Shown here one piece after another: positions 37,031-47,649 of a DNA stretch of 64,000 nucleotides. The translations under genes and the position numbers were made by a program. The stretch lies in assembly GCA_958295665.1 (NCBI GenBank), contig OY282560.1:191830061-191894060 (forward strand). The letters are read 5' to 3'. The notes under the pieces are model-generated. The model worked only from the letters and a program-made list of their open reading frames with translations. It was not told the origin of the DNA and made no database searches. Origin of the DNA: Tipula vernalis. Taxonomy: Eukaryota > Arthropoda > Insecta > Diptera > Tipulidae. Each line of letters begins with the position of its first letter. The stretch's first letter is position 1.

Positions 37031-39505
37031 AACCAACAGCATGTATATGCAAAAATGGCTTACATAATTAAAAAACATTATAAAAAGTTAAAAAAATGTA
37101 TACAATAAAAGCATAAAAGATATAACGACATCAATAGATCAAACAATTAACAACAAAACAAAAAGACATTTAAAACAAAATCTTAGCGATTCGTTTTTTA
37201 AATTCATCCCTGGAAATATTGAAATCGAAACAATCTGCTACGGCGTTGAGATCTCGTTGAATGCGCACTATAGAGCCATGGAAGCTGTAGTTGCTACTTG
37301 CAGTCGGAATATGAAGAAGTTCCCGGGGGCGTAAGTTGTGTTGAGGAGCATAAATATTAAAACATGAAAGAATGTCAGAACAGTCTATTTTACCACAAAT
37401 GATGTCACGCGCAAATGTGGCACTTGCGCATGTACGTCTAGCACTTAGAGATTGGAGATCCAGAAAACGGCATCGGTCTACATATGGTGATAGTCTGAAA
37501 TTATTGTTCCGCTCGAAAGACGGTAATTTTCTGAGAACAAATACCAAAAACTGTTTCTGAATACTTTCAATTCTGATTGAATGAGACTCATAGAACAGAG
37601 ACCATATGACAGTCGCGTACTCAAGCTGTGAACGAACAAATGAAGTGTACAGTGACTTGAAAGTTAATGTGTCGTGAAAATCCTTCGAATTTCTTTTAAT
37701 AAACCCCAACATCGAAAAGGCTTTATTAACAACCGCATCGATGTTAAAGTTAAACGTTAAATCCGAGCTAAAGATAACGCCCAAATCTGTAACCATATTA
37801 ACTCTCTTCAAACTAACGTCATTTAGATAATAGTTAAAAACTACAGGAGACTTAGATCTGGAATAGGTGATCACGTGACACTTATCAACATTCAGAAACA
37901 TAAGGTTAGTAACACACCAACCGCAAAATGTGTTGAGGTCCCGCTGAAAGTGATCGCGATCCAACTCACATGAAATATTTGCATATATTTTCATGTCGTC
38001 AGCAAATAGAATACAGTCTGCGAATTTGAAGCAATCAACAACATTGTTAATGAACAATAAAAATAATAATGGACCCAAGTGACTACCTTGAGGCACCCCA
38101 GATGTTGCAATAAAACATTCTGAGAACGTATCGTTGATCTTGACAAACATTTTGCGATCCGATAAATAAGACATAAGCCAATTTAAGGGAATAATGTCGC
38201 AATTAAGATCACTGAGCTTATTCACTAATAACCTGTGATTAAGTTTATCGAAAGCTTTAGCGAAATCGGTATAAACCACATCGACTTGAACTTTCGAGGC
38301 AACAGAATTAATTAGATTATTTTGAAAGACCGCTAAATTTGTGACCGTTGAGCGGCCAGGAAAAAATCCATGCTGACGTGTGCTAATAAGTTGCTTGGAG
38401 TGGAAGTAGATCACTTTGTTAACCATTGACTCGAATACTTTAGGAATGCAAGACAGTATTGCAATTCCACGATAATTTGTTACATCACTGCGGGAACCGC
38501 TTTTGTGGATCGGTATGATACTTGATGTTTTCCACAGATCAGGAAATTTGCCTTGGCTGAGGCTCAAATTAAATAAATGGCATAAAGGAGCGGCAAAACC
38601 AAATGCACACTGCATCAATAGAGACACTGGTAAACCATCTGGTCCAGGACCAGTTTTTTTGACAAATCTCCAGAAATTCTTCGGATTACATCGCAAATCG
38701 TCTTCAATATCAATTATGTAATTGTTATAGAGGAATCGGTTGAGATAGCAAAACTGCTTGCGCAAAGACTTAAACTGGATAAAGTCATGGGCCAACCCTG
38801 TACGCCTATACTTCCTATGACATTTATTACGTAGGACTTCAAGTTGTTTCAGTTCTTTGGTAAACCATGGGACGTTGCGGGTATGAGACTTTCTAATTAA
38901 TTTTTTAGGAACAAATTTTTCAAAAGCAACCTTCAACAATTCATTGAAGGTATCTAATGAACTGTTGATATCAATGTTTGACAGTGTACCAGCCCAATCA
39001 ACTTCAGCTAAAAAATCATTTAATGAGCTGTGATCGGCGTGCGAAAAATCAAATACTGTACAATTTTTGGTAAAGTTTAAATTATTAGAAGTTTTGTAGA
39101 ACAACTGAAATGAAACCGGGGTATGATAAACACTCGAAGATCCGGCAAAGTCGTCGCATGATTCTAGTTTAAAAGAACTATTATTAGTGTAGAAAACCAA
39201 ATCCAGATAAGTGCCGTGGCTGTTTGGTACACTGTTTATTTGTGAAGTACCCATGTTTGCCATAAAATCACAAATTAAGGCGGAAGAATCATTCGTATTA
39301 GCAGGAATGAACATATTGTCAACCATCATCCAAATTAGATCTGGAAAGTTGAAATCGCCGAAAATAACAAAGTCAGTGTTATCAGAAATAAAAGGTAATA
39401 AATTACATGAGAACTTGTCAACAAAATCTTGACAAAATATCGAGGATGGCTCTAGAGGAAAGTAGACTGTGCTAATTATTAAGTAAAATGCACCTAGTTT
39501 GAAAC
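37007..39505 (-). mobile_element. Younger CR1/Jockey-like LINE, 5'-truncated, inserted in the older LINE
   Basis: It has endonuclease C-terminal part, reverse transcriptase, a C-terminal domain, a short 3' untranslated part and a (TAAA)n tail at 37006-37030. It begins inside the endonuclease, so it is 5'-truncated as is usual for LINE copies. The frame has no stops over about 770 codons, so the insertion is young. A related element with the same GTTGGT-then-TAAA 3' end is at 57390-58829. No certain target-site duplication was found. Confidence 0.85.
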
Positions 39506-39893
39506 TAACTGGCAAATTAACGTTCCTAGTTCTCAATGACATAGAAAAATGTAATTTATCATGCAAGTATAAGGGTACACCCGATTTAATTATTCGAAAA
39601 ATAAAGACAGCAGTTCTATAACAGTAAAACTCAAACAAGTCACATCCAAGGATTGAATCTTTAAATTCGGAAACATGATCAAACTTTCTAAGGTCATGAA
39701 CATATCTCACACAATTATTAAACGTAACCTCAAGTAACCGCTTTGAGGAACTATCACAATTAGATAATCTCACATCACAATAGCTGAAAATAGGTATAAT
39801 TAAACTTTTCACAAGATGTATGCGTAAGTCAACTGGACAAAACATTTTTATTAGTCTGAGTGAATATAAACCGTAATTAACACGCTGGCACAT
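37170..39893 (-). CDS. 907-codon chimeric frame: older LINE post-RT region fused to younger LINE endonuclease-RT
   Basis: Residues 1 to about 130 are the post-RT region of the outer LINE. At about residue 131 (near 39503) the frame passes into the inserted LINE: FGDFN (about 178-182) of the endonuclease, SIIPIHKSG, DFAKAFD, GVPQGSHLGPLLFLLFINN and FADD (about 630-633) of the reverse transcriptase, then a C-terminal region with SRDEFKKRI. The usual stretch between NFWRFVKKT and GPGPDG (about residue 414) is missing, an in-frame deletion of roughly 100-150 residues judged from the family. It therefore lacks a full endonuclease and part of the RT. Open frame by accident of insertion; unlikely to be a functional gene. 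Confidence 0.8.
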   Translation of the reverse strand: MCQRVNYGLYSLRLIKMFCPVDLRIHLVKSLIIPIFSYCDVRLSNCDSSSKRLLEVTFNNCVRYVHDLRKFDHVSEFKDSILGCDLFEFYCYRTAVFIFRIIKSGVPLYLHDKLHFSMSLRTRNVNLPVSFKLGAFYLIISTVYFPLEPSSIFCQDFVDKFSCNLLPFISDNTDFVIFGDFNFPDLIWMMVDNMFIPANTNDSSALICDFMANMGTSQINSVPNSHGTYLDLVFYTNNSSFKLESCDDFAGSSSVYHTPVSFQLFYKTSNNLNFTKNCTVFDFSHADHSSLNDFLAEVDWAGTLSNIDINSSLDTFNELLKVAFEKFVPKKLIRKSHTRNVPWFTKELKQLEVLRNKCHRKYRRTGLAHDFIQFKSLRKQFCYLNRFLYNNYIIDIEDDLRCNPKNFWRFVKKTGPGPDGLPVSLLMQCAFGFAAPLCHLFNLSLSQGKFPDLWKTSSIIPIHKSGSRSDVTNYRGIAILSCIPKVFESMVNKVIYFHSKQLISTRQHGFFPGRSTVTNLAVFQNNLINSVASKVQVDVVYTDFAKAFDKLNHRLLVNKLSDLNCDIIPLNWLMSYLSDRKMFVKINDTFSECFIATSGVPQGSHLGPLLFLLFINNVVDCFKFADCILFADDMKIYANISCELDRDHFQRDLNTFCGWCVTNLMFLNVDKCHVITYSRSKSPVVFNYYLNDVSLKRVNMVTDLGVIFSSDLTFNFNIDAVVNKAFSMLGFIKRNSKDFHDTLTFKSLYTSFVRSQLEYATVIWSLFYESHSIRIESIQKQFLVFVLRKLPSFERNNNFRLSPYVDRCRFLDLQSLSARRTCASATFARDIICGKIDCSDILSCFNIYAPQHNLRPRELLHIPTASSNYSFHGSIVRIQRDLNAVADCFDFNISRDEFKKRIAKILF

Positions 39894-41164
39894 AGAACTT
39901 ACATGATCATTCCAAGTAATTTTTTAATTCAATAGTAATCCTAGGTTATTGACCGTTGGAACAAATGAGATTATTTCATTGTTCAAAAATAGCACAGGTG
40001 CAATATTATGCGAATTATTTCTAGTGAGCAATAAAGCTTTACTTTTAGTTGGATTAATGGAAAGTGAATTATTTTTGGCCCATGACGAAATATACCTAAG
40101 ATCTGCATTAAGTTCGATAACGATTTCCCACCATTTTAACAAGTCACCACCAATATACGAGTACAGTTGCAAATCATCAGCATAAAGATGAAATCGCAAT
40201 TTAAAATATGCCAAGGTAGGTCATTTATATAAATGGGAAAAAGTAAAGGGCTTAAAATTGATCCTTGAGGAACCCCAGCAATTACATTACTCATACCAGA
40301 AAGATCATCACCAAGCTTTACGAATTGTTTACGATTACTCAAATAAGAAAGAAGCAACAAAATAGCAGAATCTGAAAAATTATAATATAACTTTAACTTT
40401 TGAAGCAAAAGGATATGATTAACACAATCAAACGCTTTAGAAAAGTCTAATAGGACTAAAATTGCAAATGAATTACCTTTAATCTAAAATAGCAGATAAA
40501 TCATCAACAATATGCACAAGTGCAGTAGTAGTACTATCGCCAGATTTGTATCCAGATTGGAATTTGCATATAGATAATTAAAGCTATTGAGATGCTGAAG
40601 AATTTGAAGTTGTATAATTTTTTCCAGGACCTTGGATAGGGCAGGCAAAATACTAATCGGGCGAATGTCACAAATATTCGAAATTACATCCTTTTTAGGT
40701 AGAGGAATAATCGATGCTACTTTCCACAAACTAGGAAATACTGATTTGGTGAAACTCTGGATAATGATAAATGTAATTTGGGACAGAAACAAATCAATAA
40801 ATAATTTTATTACTCTGAAGTTTACCATGTCATATGCCATCGAATCAGACTTAACAGTACGAATTGCATTCAATACCATAAGTTCATCGACACAATCAAA
40901 AAAAAACTCATAACTACCAGAACTAATAAAATCAAAATCGGGTAAAGGCAAAACACCTAGAGATTCGTTAAGTTTACTGATCCCTACCAAAATTTCATCA
41001 GCAGAAAAGTCAATGACTGCTTCAGTCGACTTACATGAAATACCTAGTTTCCTCAAATTGCTCCAGGTTGTTTTAGGTTGGTGCAAATTCCCAAAATAAA
41101 ATATAATTTTAGCTTGATTGATGCATTTGTTGGTTTTATTTTTTATAAGATTTAAATGTTTCAA
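39506..41164 (-). pseudogene. LINE ORF2 reverse transcriptase, pseudogene
   Basis: From 41164: a linker (KTTWSNLRKLGI), then SLWKVASIIPLPK, IRPISILPALSKVLEK, GVPQGSILSPLLFPIYINDL (40136-40408) and, after a frameshift, YADD at 40173-40184 in the frame 39924-40214. The post-RT region continues as the first 130 residues of the long frame starting at 39893 (VNYGLYSLR to RTRNVNLP). Stops and shifts occur near 40450, 40200 and 39920. The enzyme would copy element RNA at the nicked target. Confidence 0.85.
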
Positions 41165-42185
41165 AATCGAGCTTTAATCCAAATCTTTTATATTTTTTGT
41201 AAGCCAAATCTCTTTTTTGCATTAAATTCAAAATATGTGCATTTAACCACGGAGCAGTGGGACAATTATTTATACTCGTTTTACGAGGTACACAATTAGT
41301 ATTTAATTTTAAAAATTTTGAATTGAATTCTTCAACTGTATCATTCACATCAGGATAAAAATTAAGATTTAACCAGTCTAACGAAAAGAAACAATTTACA
41401 AAATACTCATGATTGATTGCTTTATAATCCGGAACAACCGTATATGAAATTGTATCCCTGGTACGACTGAACTTATAGCAGGCAAAAATCAAGCCATGAT
41501 CAGAAACGGCAGGAACAGCAAGCTGCCCAAAAGAAATAATATTATGCTTATCAGCCTCATACAAAATTATCAAATCCAATAGGCTTTTATTCAATCTTGT
41601 CGGTTGTAAAGGTAAATAAAATTAATTATGTAAACTCAACCAAGCACTTAGTGTATTGGTAATCAACATATTAAAGTTTAAATCACCACAACAAATAATT
41701 TTTTCATACTGAGATAAATATTCAGAAAAAATTGTTTGTAAATTATTAATATCATCAGTACAAGCAGGAGGCGGGTTATAAATAACCAAAATAAGAATTT
41801 TACCAAATCGCCCGACAAACTCAGACGCCAAAACTTCAACCTTACCAAAGGCATCCGAGAACAATTTACTAACCCTGAAAGTAGACCTAAAATAAATACC
41901 AACACCACCCCATCGCTTATTATTAACACGATCAAAACGTATTAGGTTTTAGTTATTAATAAGGAGCGACTTGTTTGTAATTTTGCTGTTAAGAAGAGTT
42001 TCAGTTAAAGCAAGAAAATCAAATTTGTATAACTCTAACAGAATAGTAATTTCATTAAAATGTTTAACCAAACTACGGACATTTAAATGGCCAAATTTTA
42101 TAGAACAATTTACATTTATCTGCAGATTATCACTTGGAACAATTTTACTACAATACAAGTTGTTAGAATTTAACGTGTTGTACTG
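41136..42185 (-). pseudogene. LINE ORF2 endonuclease domain, pseudogene
   Basis: Pieces in several frames follow the order of an AP-type endonuclease. At 41949-42158: FGHLNVRSL, then LALTETLL holding the catalytic glutamate. At 41622-41935: a region with WGGVGIYF and later CCGDLNFN, the GDFN-type motif. At 41136-41594: VSDHGLIF, the SDH motif. The enzyme nicks target DNA to prime reverse transcription. All key motifs are recognisable but the frame is broken at about 41940, 41620 and 41165. Confidence 0.8.
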
Positions 42186-42300
42186 TTGGCTGCAGTGGTT
42201 GCCCGAAACTTCACTTGTGGAGGCAATGCTGTCCGAAAATTTGTATTACTAAATTCCCGAATGTGTACACCAGTCGGCCAAGTATTTGGATGAAGAGCCT

Positions 42301-43130
42301 TTACCGTAAATCTGCTTTTATGCCCAATTTGTAGCAAACAAACTCCAGCGATTCAATGTTGCGTTCTTTGGGAATAAGTTTAAATATTTTGCAGTCCTCA
42401 ACCTCCAAGCATGTTTTAGCCATAATAGATATATCATTTTCATTAGTATTAGGATCAAATTTGGAAAGGTGTAACCATACTGTCGGTTCAATGACCCTTA
42501 CCCCAAAATTTTCGGCAAACTGTCTGGTACCACAAATCGATTTTCTGTTCCGATGTTCAGGATTTTTATTTTCAACGGCGGGCACAGCAACACTGGAACT
42601 CATTGTGGATGATGTCATCTCAGCAAAGGTTCTCGTAGAGGACAAATGATTTTGCATGGACGAATGATTTTGGATACAATAGATGTAACAAATAGGTAGA
42701 TGTAACAAATCTATCCCCACTTTCCATACATGTTTCTTGGTTCAATGTGGCACAATTTGTTCGTGTTTGATCGGCAACAGGCATATCAATTGCATCTGAA
42801 CAATCATCGGTAATGATGCAATCGGAAATATGAGATTCCGCTGGTTTATTAATATTATCCTGTGCTTTCTCCTCGAATCTTTTCATTGGGATTTAAATTT
42901 TTTTTTAATGTACCCATTATTTCACATACAATTTTTACTTGTTCACTGTAAATGTCTTTACAACTTTCACAAAACCAAAAAATTCTGTCCGAACCACAAA
43001 TTACATCGAAAACGTTTTTCCTCAATCCAACACATTTATAGTGGGCAACTTTTTTACATAATCCACTGCACACTAACACGTTCTCAGACACACCTGGAAC
43101 AGCGCACGTCATACAAATGTTCGACTCCAT
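42301..43130 (-). pseudogene. LINE ORF1 pseudogene (PHD-like zinc finger protein)
   Basis: The start at 43130 opens MESNICMTC. The first 60 residues hold cysteine pairs and a CSGLCKKVAHYKC block (C-x-x-x-C, H-x-x-C), then FWFCESC, as in PHD-type fingers of CR1-group ORF1 proteins, which bind element RNA. After frameshifts the frame 42301-42720 gives VWLHLSKFDPNTNENDI and ESLEFVCYKLGI, the usual C-terminal part of such ORF1s. An alternative upstream methionine at 43283 only adds a hydrophobic stretch unlike the family, so 43130 is preferred. Confidence 0.7.
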
Positions 43131-43290
43131 ATGATTATATAAATAAACCATACAATAACACAATAACAAGGGAACAATGAACAATGAACAAGGAAACCGA
43201 ATCACACTAAAGTTTATGTTACACACTATATACACAAAATAGTTACAGACACATACTATTAAATTATTATTTGTACAAATCATACAATTT

Positions 43291-44027
43291 TATTTTATAT
43301 TAAATATTTTTTTTTTAAATTGCTAAATTATACACAGAAAAAAAACAAACGTCCATTCAGTTCAGAGCTAGCAGGATTATTCAACCTACTTCCCTACTAT
43401 ACTACATAAAATTTTAATTTTAGAATACAATTTTGTATGAATTTGAATCAATTTTATATGTACTTCTTAAAAAGTGTGTACAAATTTATTTGTTTTATTC
43501 AGATTACAATCCATTCGACTTTCTCGTTGTATGATTCCTCAGAATGAGTTGGCTGAGTTCAATAATGAATTGAAAGTCGCTGCTTTCCGAATTGTAATCC
43601 CAAGATGGCTTCTTCAAAATTAATTTTACAATAAATAAGTAATTAATACACAACTAATATGGTTTTTATTATTTATGCGTCAAATTACAGATTGAAAGTG
43701 AATGAGTTTTTTTATTTTTGCTACCTCGTAAATGATCCCATAAAGTACTAAACCCTTACGCAAATATTATGGTACTTATTTACCAACCCTGACTCAATCG
43801 AGAAGAACAATATAATTTATTATGGATAGGTAATTGCATTTATTATACCATTACCAAAATCAAATTAGTACATTTTCTACTTTATAAGACCATTGACGTT
43901 TGACATAAAAATAACAAAATATTTTACAATAAATCAATTATAAAGCTAAGTACATATTTTAGATATTTATAATAATAATTTAATTAATTCTGCGTTTGAT
44001 TATTTAGGTTGTTTCGAATCATCAGGT
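43291..44027. other. Non-coding gap between LINE and BEL/Pao elements
   Basis: It holds an imperfect hairpin at about 43500-43605 (ATTACAATCCATTCGACTTTC and its approximate complement). This may include the 3' LTR of the BEL/Pao copy at 44028, but no partner LTR exists to prove it. Confidence 0.35.
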
Positions 44028-44528
44028 TCAAATTTTGGTAGACGACAAAGTTTTTGTATCGGTCGCTTCAAATACCCACTTTTCGTTTTTGACATCTACA
44101 ACTCGGACATTACCATCGTCACTAGGATATAGTTGCATGACTCGTCCTAACAACCATTGACTTGGAGGAAGTTGAGTGTCATGAATTAATACGATGTCAT
44201 TTAACTCCAGATTTTGCCATTTCGATCGTATGTGTAGGGATGTTAGATATTGCAACTGCCAGTTCTTCCAAAAATGTTCAAACATTCGTTTTACAGCTTC
44301 CCATCTTGCATGATGAGATACAGTTTGATCTTGGAGTAGCTCAGGAACTTGATATAGTGGTCGTCCTATTAAAAAATGGGCGGGCGTCAGAACATCAATG
44401 TCGTCAGTCTCTGCTTCACATAAAGGTCTAAAATTTAGAACGCCTTCGATTTGCGTGACCAACGTTGAAAATTCTTCTAATGTTAGATAGACATCACCAA
44501 CAGTTCTTGTGATTTGAACTTTCATCAA
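44028..44528 (-). pseudogene. BEL/Pao C-terminal DUF5641-like domain
   Basis: It continues the integrase frame after a stop: TLEEFSTLVTQIEGVLNFRP, LTPAHFLIGRPL, FWKNWQLQYL and W-L-L-G-R-V. These match the integrase C-terminal region of BEL/Pao polyproteins. It ends near 44028 in the original frame. Confidence 0.87.
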
Positions 44529-45442
44529 TTATACCGCACTTTCCCATAGACCTCCTTGATGGGGAGCTCTCGGTGGGATAAATCGCCAAGATATTTTGTT
44601 TTTGAGAAGATTAGAGGAGATGTTATCGCGATTGTCGATCAAAAATTTTTGAATTTCTTCTAGGTAGTTCCTCGCTCCAACAAAGTTGGTACCATTATCA
44701 CAATATATGGTGTGACACAAACCACGCCTGCTGGTAAAACTTCGAAGGGCACCCAAAAATGATTTTGTGTTTAAATTCATGCAAACTTCTACGTGTATGG
44801 CATGTGTACAAAAGCAAATGAAGATACACAAATATGTTTTTACGGGAACTGAACCTCTTCGGCGCAATGGATGAATCTTAAATGGTCCACAGAAATCGAC
44901 CCCGACGGTTCTAAATGGCACTGTCTGAATTACCCTCGCTTCAGGTAACTGCCCCAATATTTGCTGGGCCATTATTGGGTTCTGTTTCAGACAGCGCACA
45001 CATCTTCTGAACACTTTCTTGGCCACGTCCTTTCCTCGAAGCACCCAGAAGTTTTGACGTATTAAGCTGAGTAACAAATTGGTTCCTGGATGCTGATGAG
45101 ATTCATGTGTGTCGTGTGTTATAGCAATCGCCACGGGTGATTTGTGCGATATAATGATGGGATGCCTGGTACTGTATGGTAGTAAAGCCTTTTGCAGTCT
45201 GCCTCCCACCCTCATTATGTTGTTACCATACAAAAAGTATTTAATCCTTTCAGTTGGCTTTTCACTGAAATGCGTTTGTTATTAGTGAGGCTTAGGTATT
45301 CATCAGGAAAGTTTACCCTTTGAATATAGATCATAATTTTTTGATTGGCATCTTCTAATTCTACTGGTGTGAGTGATCCAGTTTGTTTCTCTTTTAGATA
45401 TTTACGGCCTCTAGAATTTACAATAAAACGATTAACATACAT
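44529..45442 (-). pseudogene. BEL/Pao integrase, catalytic triad intact
   Basis: The frame 44529-45233 (234 residues) has the zinc-binding H2C2 set (THESHQHPG, then RRCVRCLK) and the DD-E core: VGVDFCGPF, YCDNGTNFVGA and HQGGLWESA, so all three acidic residues remain. The preceding piece 45215-45442 gives the linker. A nonsense codon just after WESAV (about 44529) separates it from the last domain. Confidence 0.88.
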
Positions 45443-46401
45443 AGTACATTAACAAATATTGCCTCTTCTTCCCTTGTATTACGTATACTTGGTTGATTGG
45501 GAAAATTTTTCTCGTCACCTGATAACCATATAGGACCATTCCACCATATATTATGTTCAGATAGTTCTTTTGCAATTTTGCCCCGCGTTGCACAATCTGC
45601 AGGGTTATGTTTAGATGGTACGTGTCTCCATATGTCCCTTTTGTGGGTACCAATAATCTCCGCAGTCCTATTGGCAACAAAGGTAGTCCAACGCCTCGGC
45701 TGACTAGAGAGCCAATCAAGCACTAATTGTGAGTCTGTTCATAGTGTAACAGATGCGATGGTCACGGTTAACATAGCAGAAATTTGTGTCACCAGCCTGT
45801 TGAGAACGGCACCCATTAGCTCCAGCCGGGGCAGACTTACTTGTTTTAACGGTGCCACTTTAGTTTTGGAACACAGTAAACTAGTGATAAAACCTTCAGC
45901 TGTTGGTGACCTTAAATATACTATCGTCGCATAGGTCCATTTACTGGCATCACAAAAGCCATGAATGCTTACTGTGCTTGACGATCCTGTCCATCTAGGA
46001 ATTTTGAATTCAGGTGTTCTGTTGATATCTTCTCGAATTTCGTTCCACGATTTGCTTATTTCTGGCGGAAGTTCCTCATCCCATTCTAATTTTCGCAGCC
46101 ATAGACTTTGGAGTATTATCTTTATTCTGATAATTATCGGAGATATAAATCCCAGAGGATCGAATATACTGCAAGCGTCTGACAACAGACGTCGTTCGGT
46201 GTGGAATTTTTTTTGGTCTAGCTTTACTTGAAAAACAAATTGATCAGAAGTTGAGTCCCAGCCGATGCCCAATAACTTCATTGGTTCTTGATGCTCCGAG
46301 ATCTTTATATTTGAATCCTTTATGTTTATACTGTCGCGAACGGTAAGTTTGTTAGATGACATTTTTCTCAAGTGGTATCCTCCATTACTTAATACTTTCA
46401 A
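45418..46401 (-). pseudogene. BEL/Pao reverse transcriptase end and RNase H-like region
   Basis: The frame 45739-46401 (220 residues) carries KLLGIGWDS, LDQKKFHTERRLLSDACSIF, DPLGFISP and IHGFCDASKWTY, all BEL/Pao landmarks, ending in KQVSLPRLELMGAVL. A stop at about 45738 separates it from 45418-45723, which has WTTFVANRTAEI and HNPADCATRG, typical of the segment before integrase. The RNase H-like part removes the RNA strand during reverse transcription. Confidence 0.87.
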
Positions 46402-46409
46402 AACGTCAT

Positions 46410-47640
46410 CCTTTAGTTTAATTTAATCAACCTCCTTTGCTGCACCAGTCATTAAGTCATCTACGTATGTATCACATTCTATGGCTCTGGACGCTTCGAT
46501 TGTTGAATTCCTCTATAGATTTGCTAATTCTTTCAAGCACCTTGTTGATATAAAGGATGTGGATCCTGTACCATATGTTATGGTTTTCAATGCGTAAGGA
46601 CGAATGTTTTGCTTTTCATCTCGCCGTGTTTGGCGTCATTCTCGTGGACCCATACATGACGGTACATCTTCTCTATGTCCACTACCAACATGTAACGATG
46701 CAGTCTAAAGCGAATTATAATTTCAAATAGACTTGATTGGATATTGGAACCAACCAGTAGATTCCCATTTAATGATAAACCGGCGGTAGATTTTGCGGAA
46801 GCATCAAATACCACTCGCAACTTAGTGGTGGTACTTGTGTCCTTTAAAATCCCATGATGTGGTAAAATATAACTCTGGCGAAGTAATGTTGGCTCGATCT
46901 CAATCTTATTCATGTGGTGTAGTTCTTGGTATTCTTCCATGAATTTTTTATAAAGTTCTTCAAAATTCGAATCTAGCTTGAATCGTCGTTCCATCGCCAA
47001 CTGTCTTGACAGAGCAATATTGTAAGTTGATCCTAATTGCTTATCTTTCTCCTTGAATGGTACTGTTGTGATAAATTTGCTATCCGCTGCCCGCTCGGTG
47101 TTAGCTCTAAATATTGACTCACATTTCTCCTCCTCTTCGGTGTAGCCATTTAAAGAAACATCATCAACATTTTCGACCTCCCAGAATCTTCGCAATGTTG
47201 CGTCGATATCTATCAATGTTGTAAACGATTTTGATTGATATGTCTCGTTGTCGGAGTTTCCACCTACAATCCATCCCAATTTTGTGTTTTGAGCAGCTAA
47301 TCTGGAGGAATCTAATTTCAGATGACAATTTTCGAGGAGGGAAAACATTATATCTGCTCCAAGTAAAACATCAATTGGTCCAGGTTTGAAAAATTCCGGA
47401 TCAGCTAAGTTAATAGTTTTGAGATTTCTTATGGCTGTGACATTAACTTCAATGGCTAGTAATGATGACGTAATACTCGGTATAATCAAAGCCTTTACTG
47501 TTATGACTGAGTCTGAAGTAAATCTAGACATAAACCTTAATGAGGTGCTTCCGTTTGACCTGCCCGCGCTAGCCGGCCCAATCCCGGCTATCAATGTTCT
47601 TGCGTTAGTTCGTGGTAAACCTAATTTTTTAACCTACGTA
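46410..47640 (-). pseudogene. BEL/Pao protease C-terminus and reverse transcriptase, first part
   Basis: The frame 46587-47594 (335 residues) contains NLADPEFFKPGPIDVLLGAD of the protease end, LGWIVGG, LRRFWEVE, then the RT entry with ILPHHGILK, KLRVVFDAS, and MLVVDIEKMYRHVWV with the first catalytic aspartate. After a break at about 46587 the YVDDLMTGAAK motif with the catalytic aspartate pair lies at 46455-46466. The protease active-site half is lost at the 47640 boundary. Confidence 0.88.
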
Positions 47641-47649
47641 AAAAAAAAT

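Larger units (their letters stand above)
36672..43290 (-). mobile_element. Old, near full-length CR1/Jockey-like LINE, split by a younger LINE
   Basis: Right to left: ORF1 with a PHD-like zinc finger (start 43130), then an endonuclease, a reverse transcriptase with YADD (40173-40184) and a post-RT domain ending near 39506. The C-terminus resumes at about 37006 with SGLISTIITWNSLP. The AATAAA signal (complement 36701-36706) is followed by an (ATT)n tail at 36672-36697, the 3' end. The interruption (37007 to about 39505) is a second LINE. Excluding it, about 4.1 kb remain. Many frameshifts and stops show the copy is dead. The exact 5' end is unclear. Confidence 0.85.
44028..47640 (-). mobile_element. 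BEL/Pao LTR retrotransposon pol region, gag-less
   Basis: In order on the minus strand: protease C-terminal part, reverse transcriptase, RNase H-like region, integrase, DUF5641-like domain. Gag and the first part of the protease are missing: the right end at about 47640 abuts the 3' end of a gypsy pol. Only a few stops and shifts interrupt it, so it is younger than the BEL/Pao copies at 1-1899 and 15205-17156. No LTRs were identified. Confidence 0.85.
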
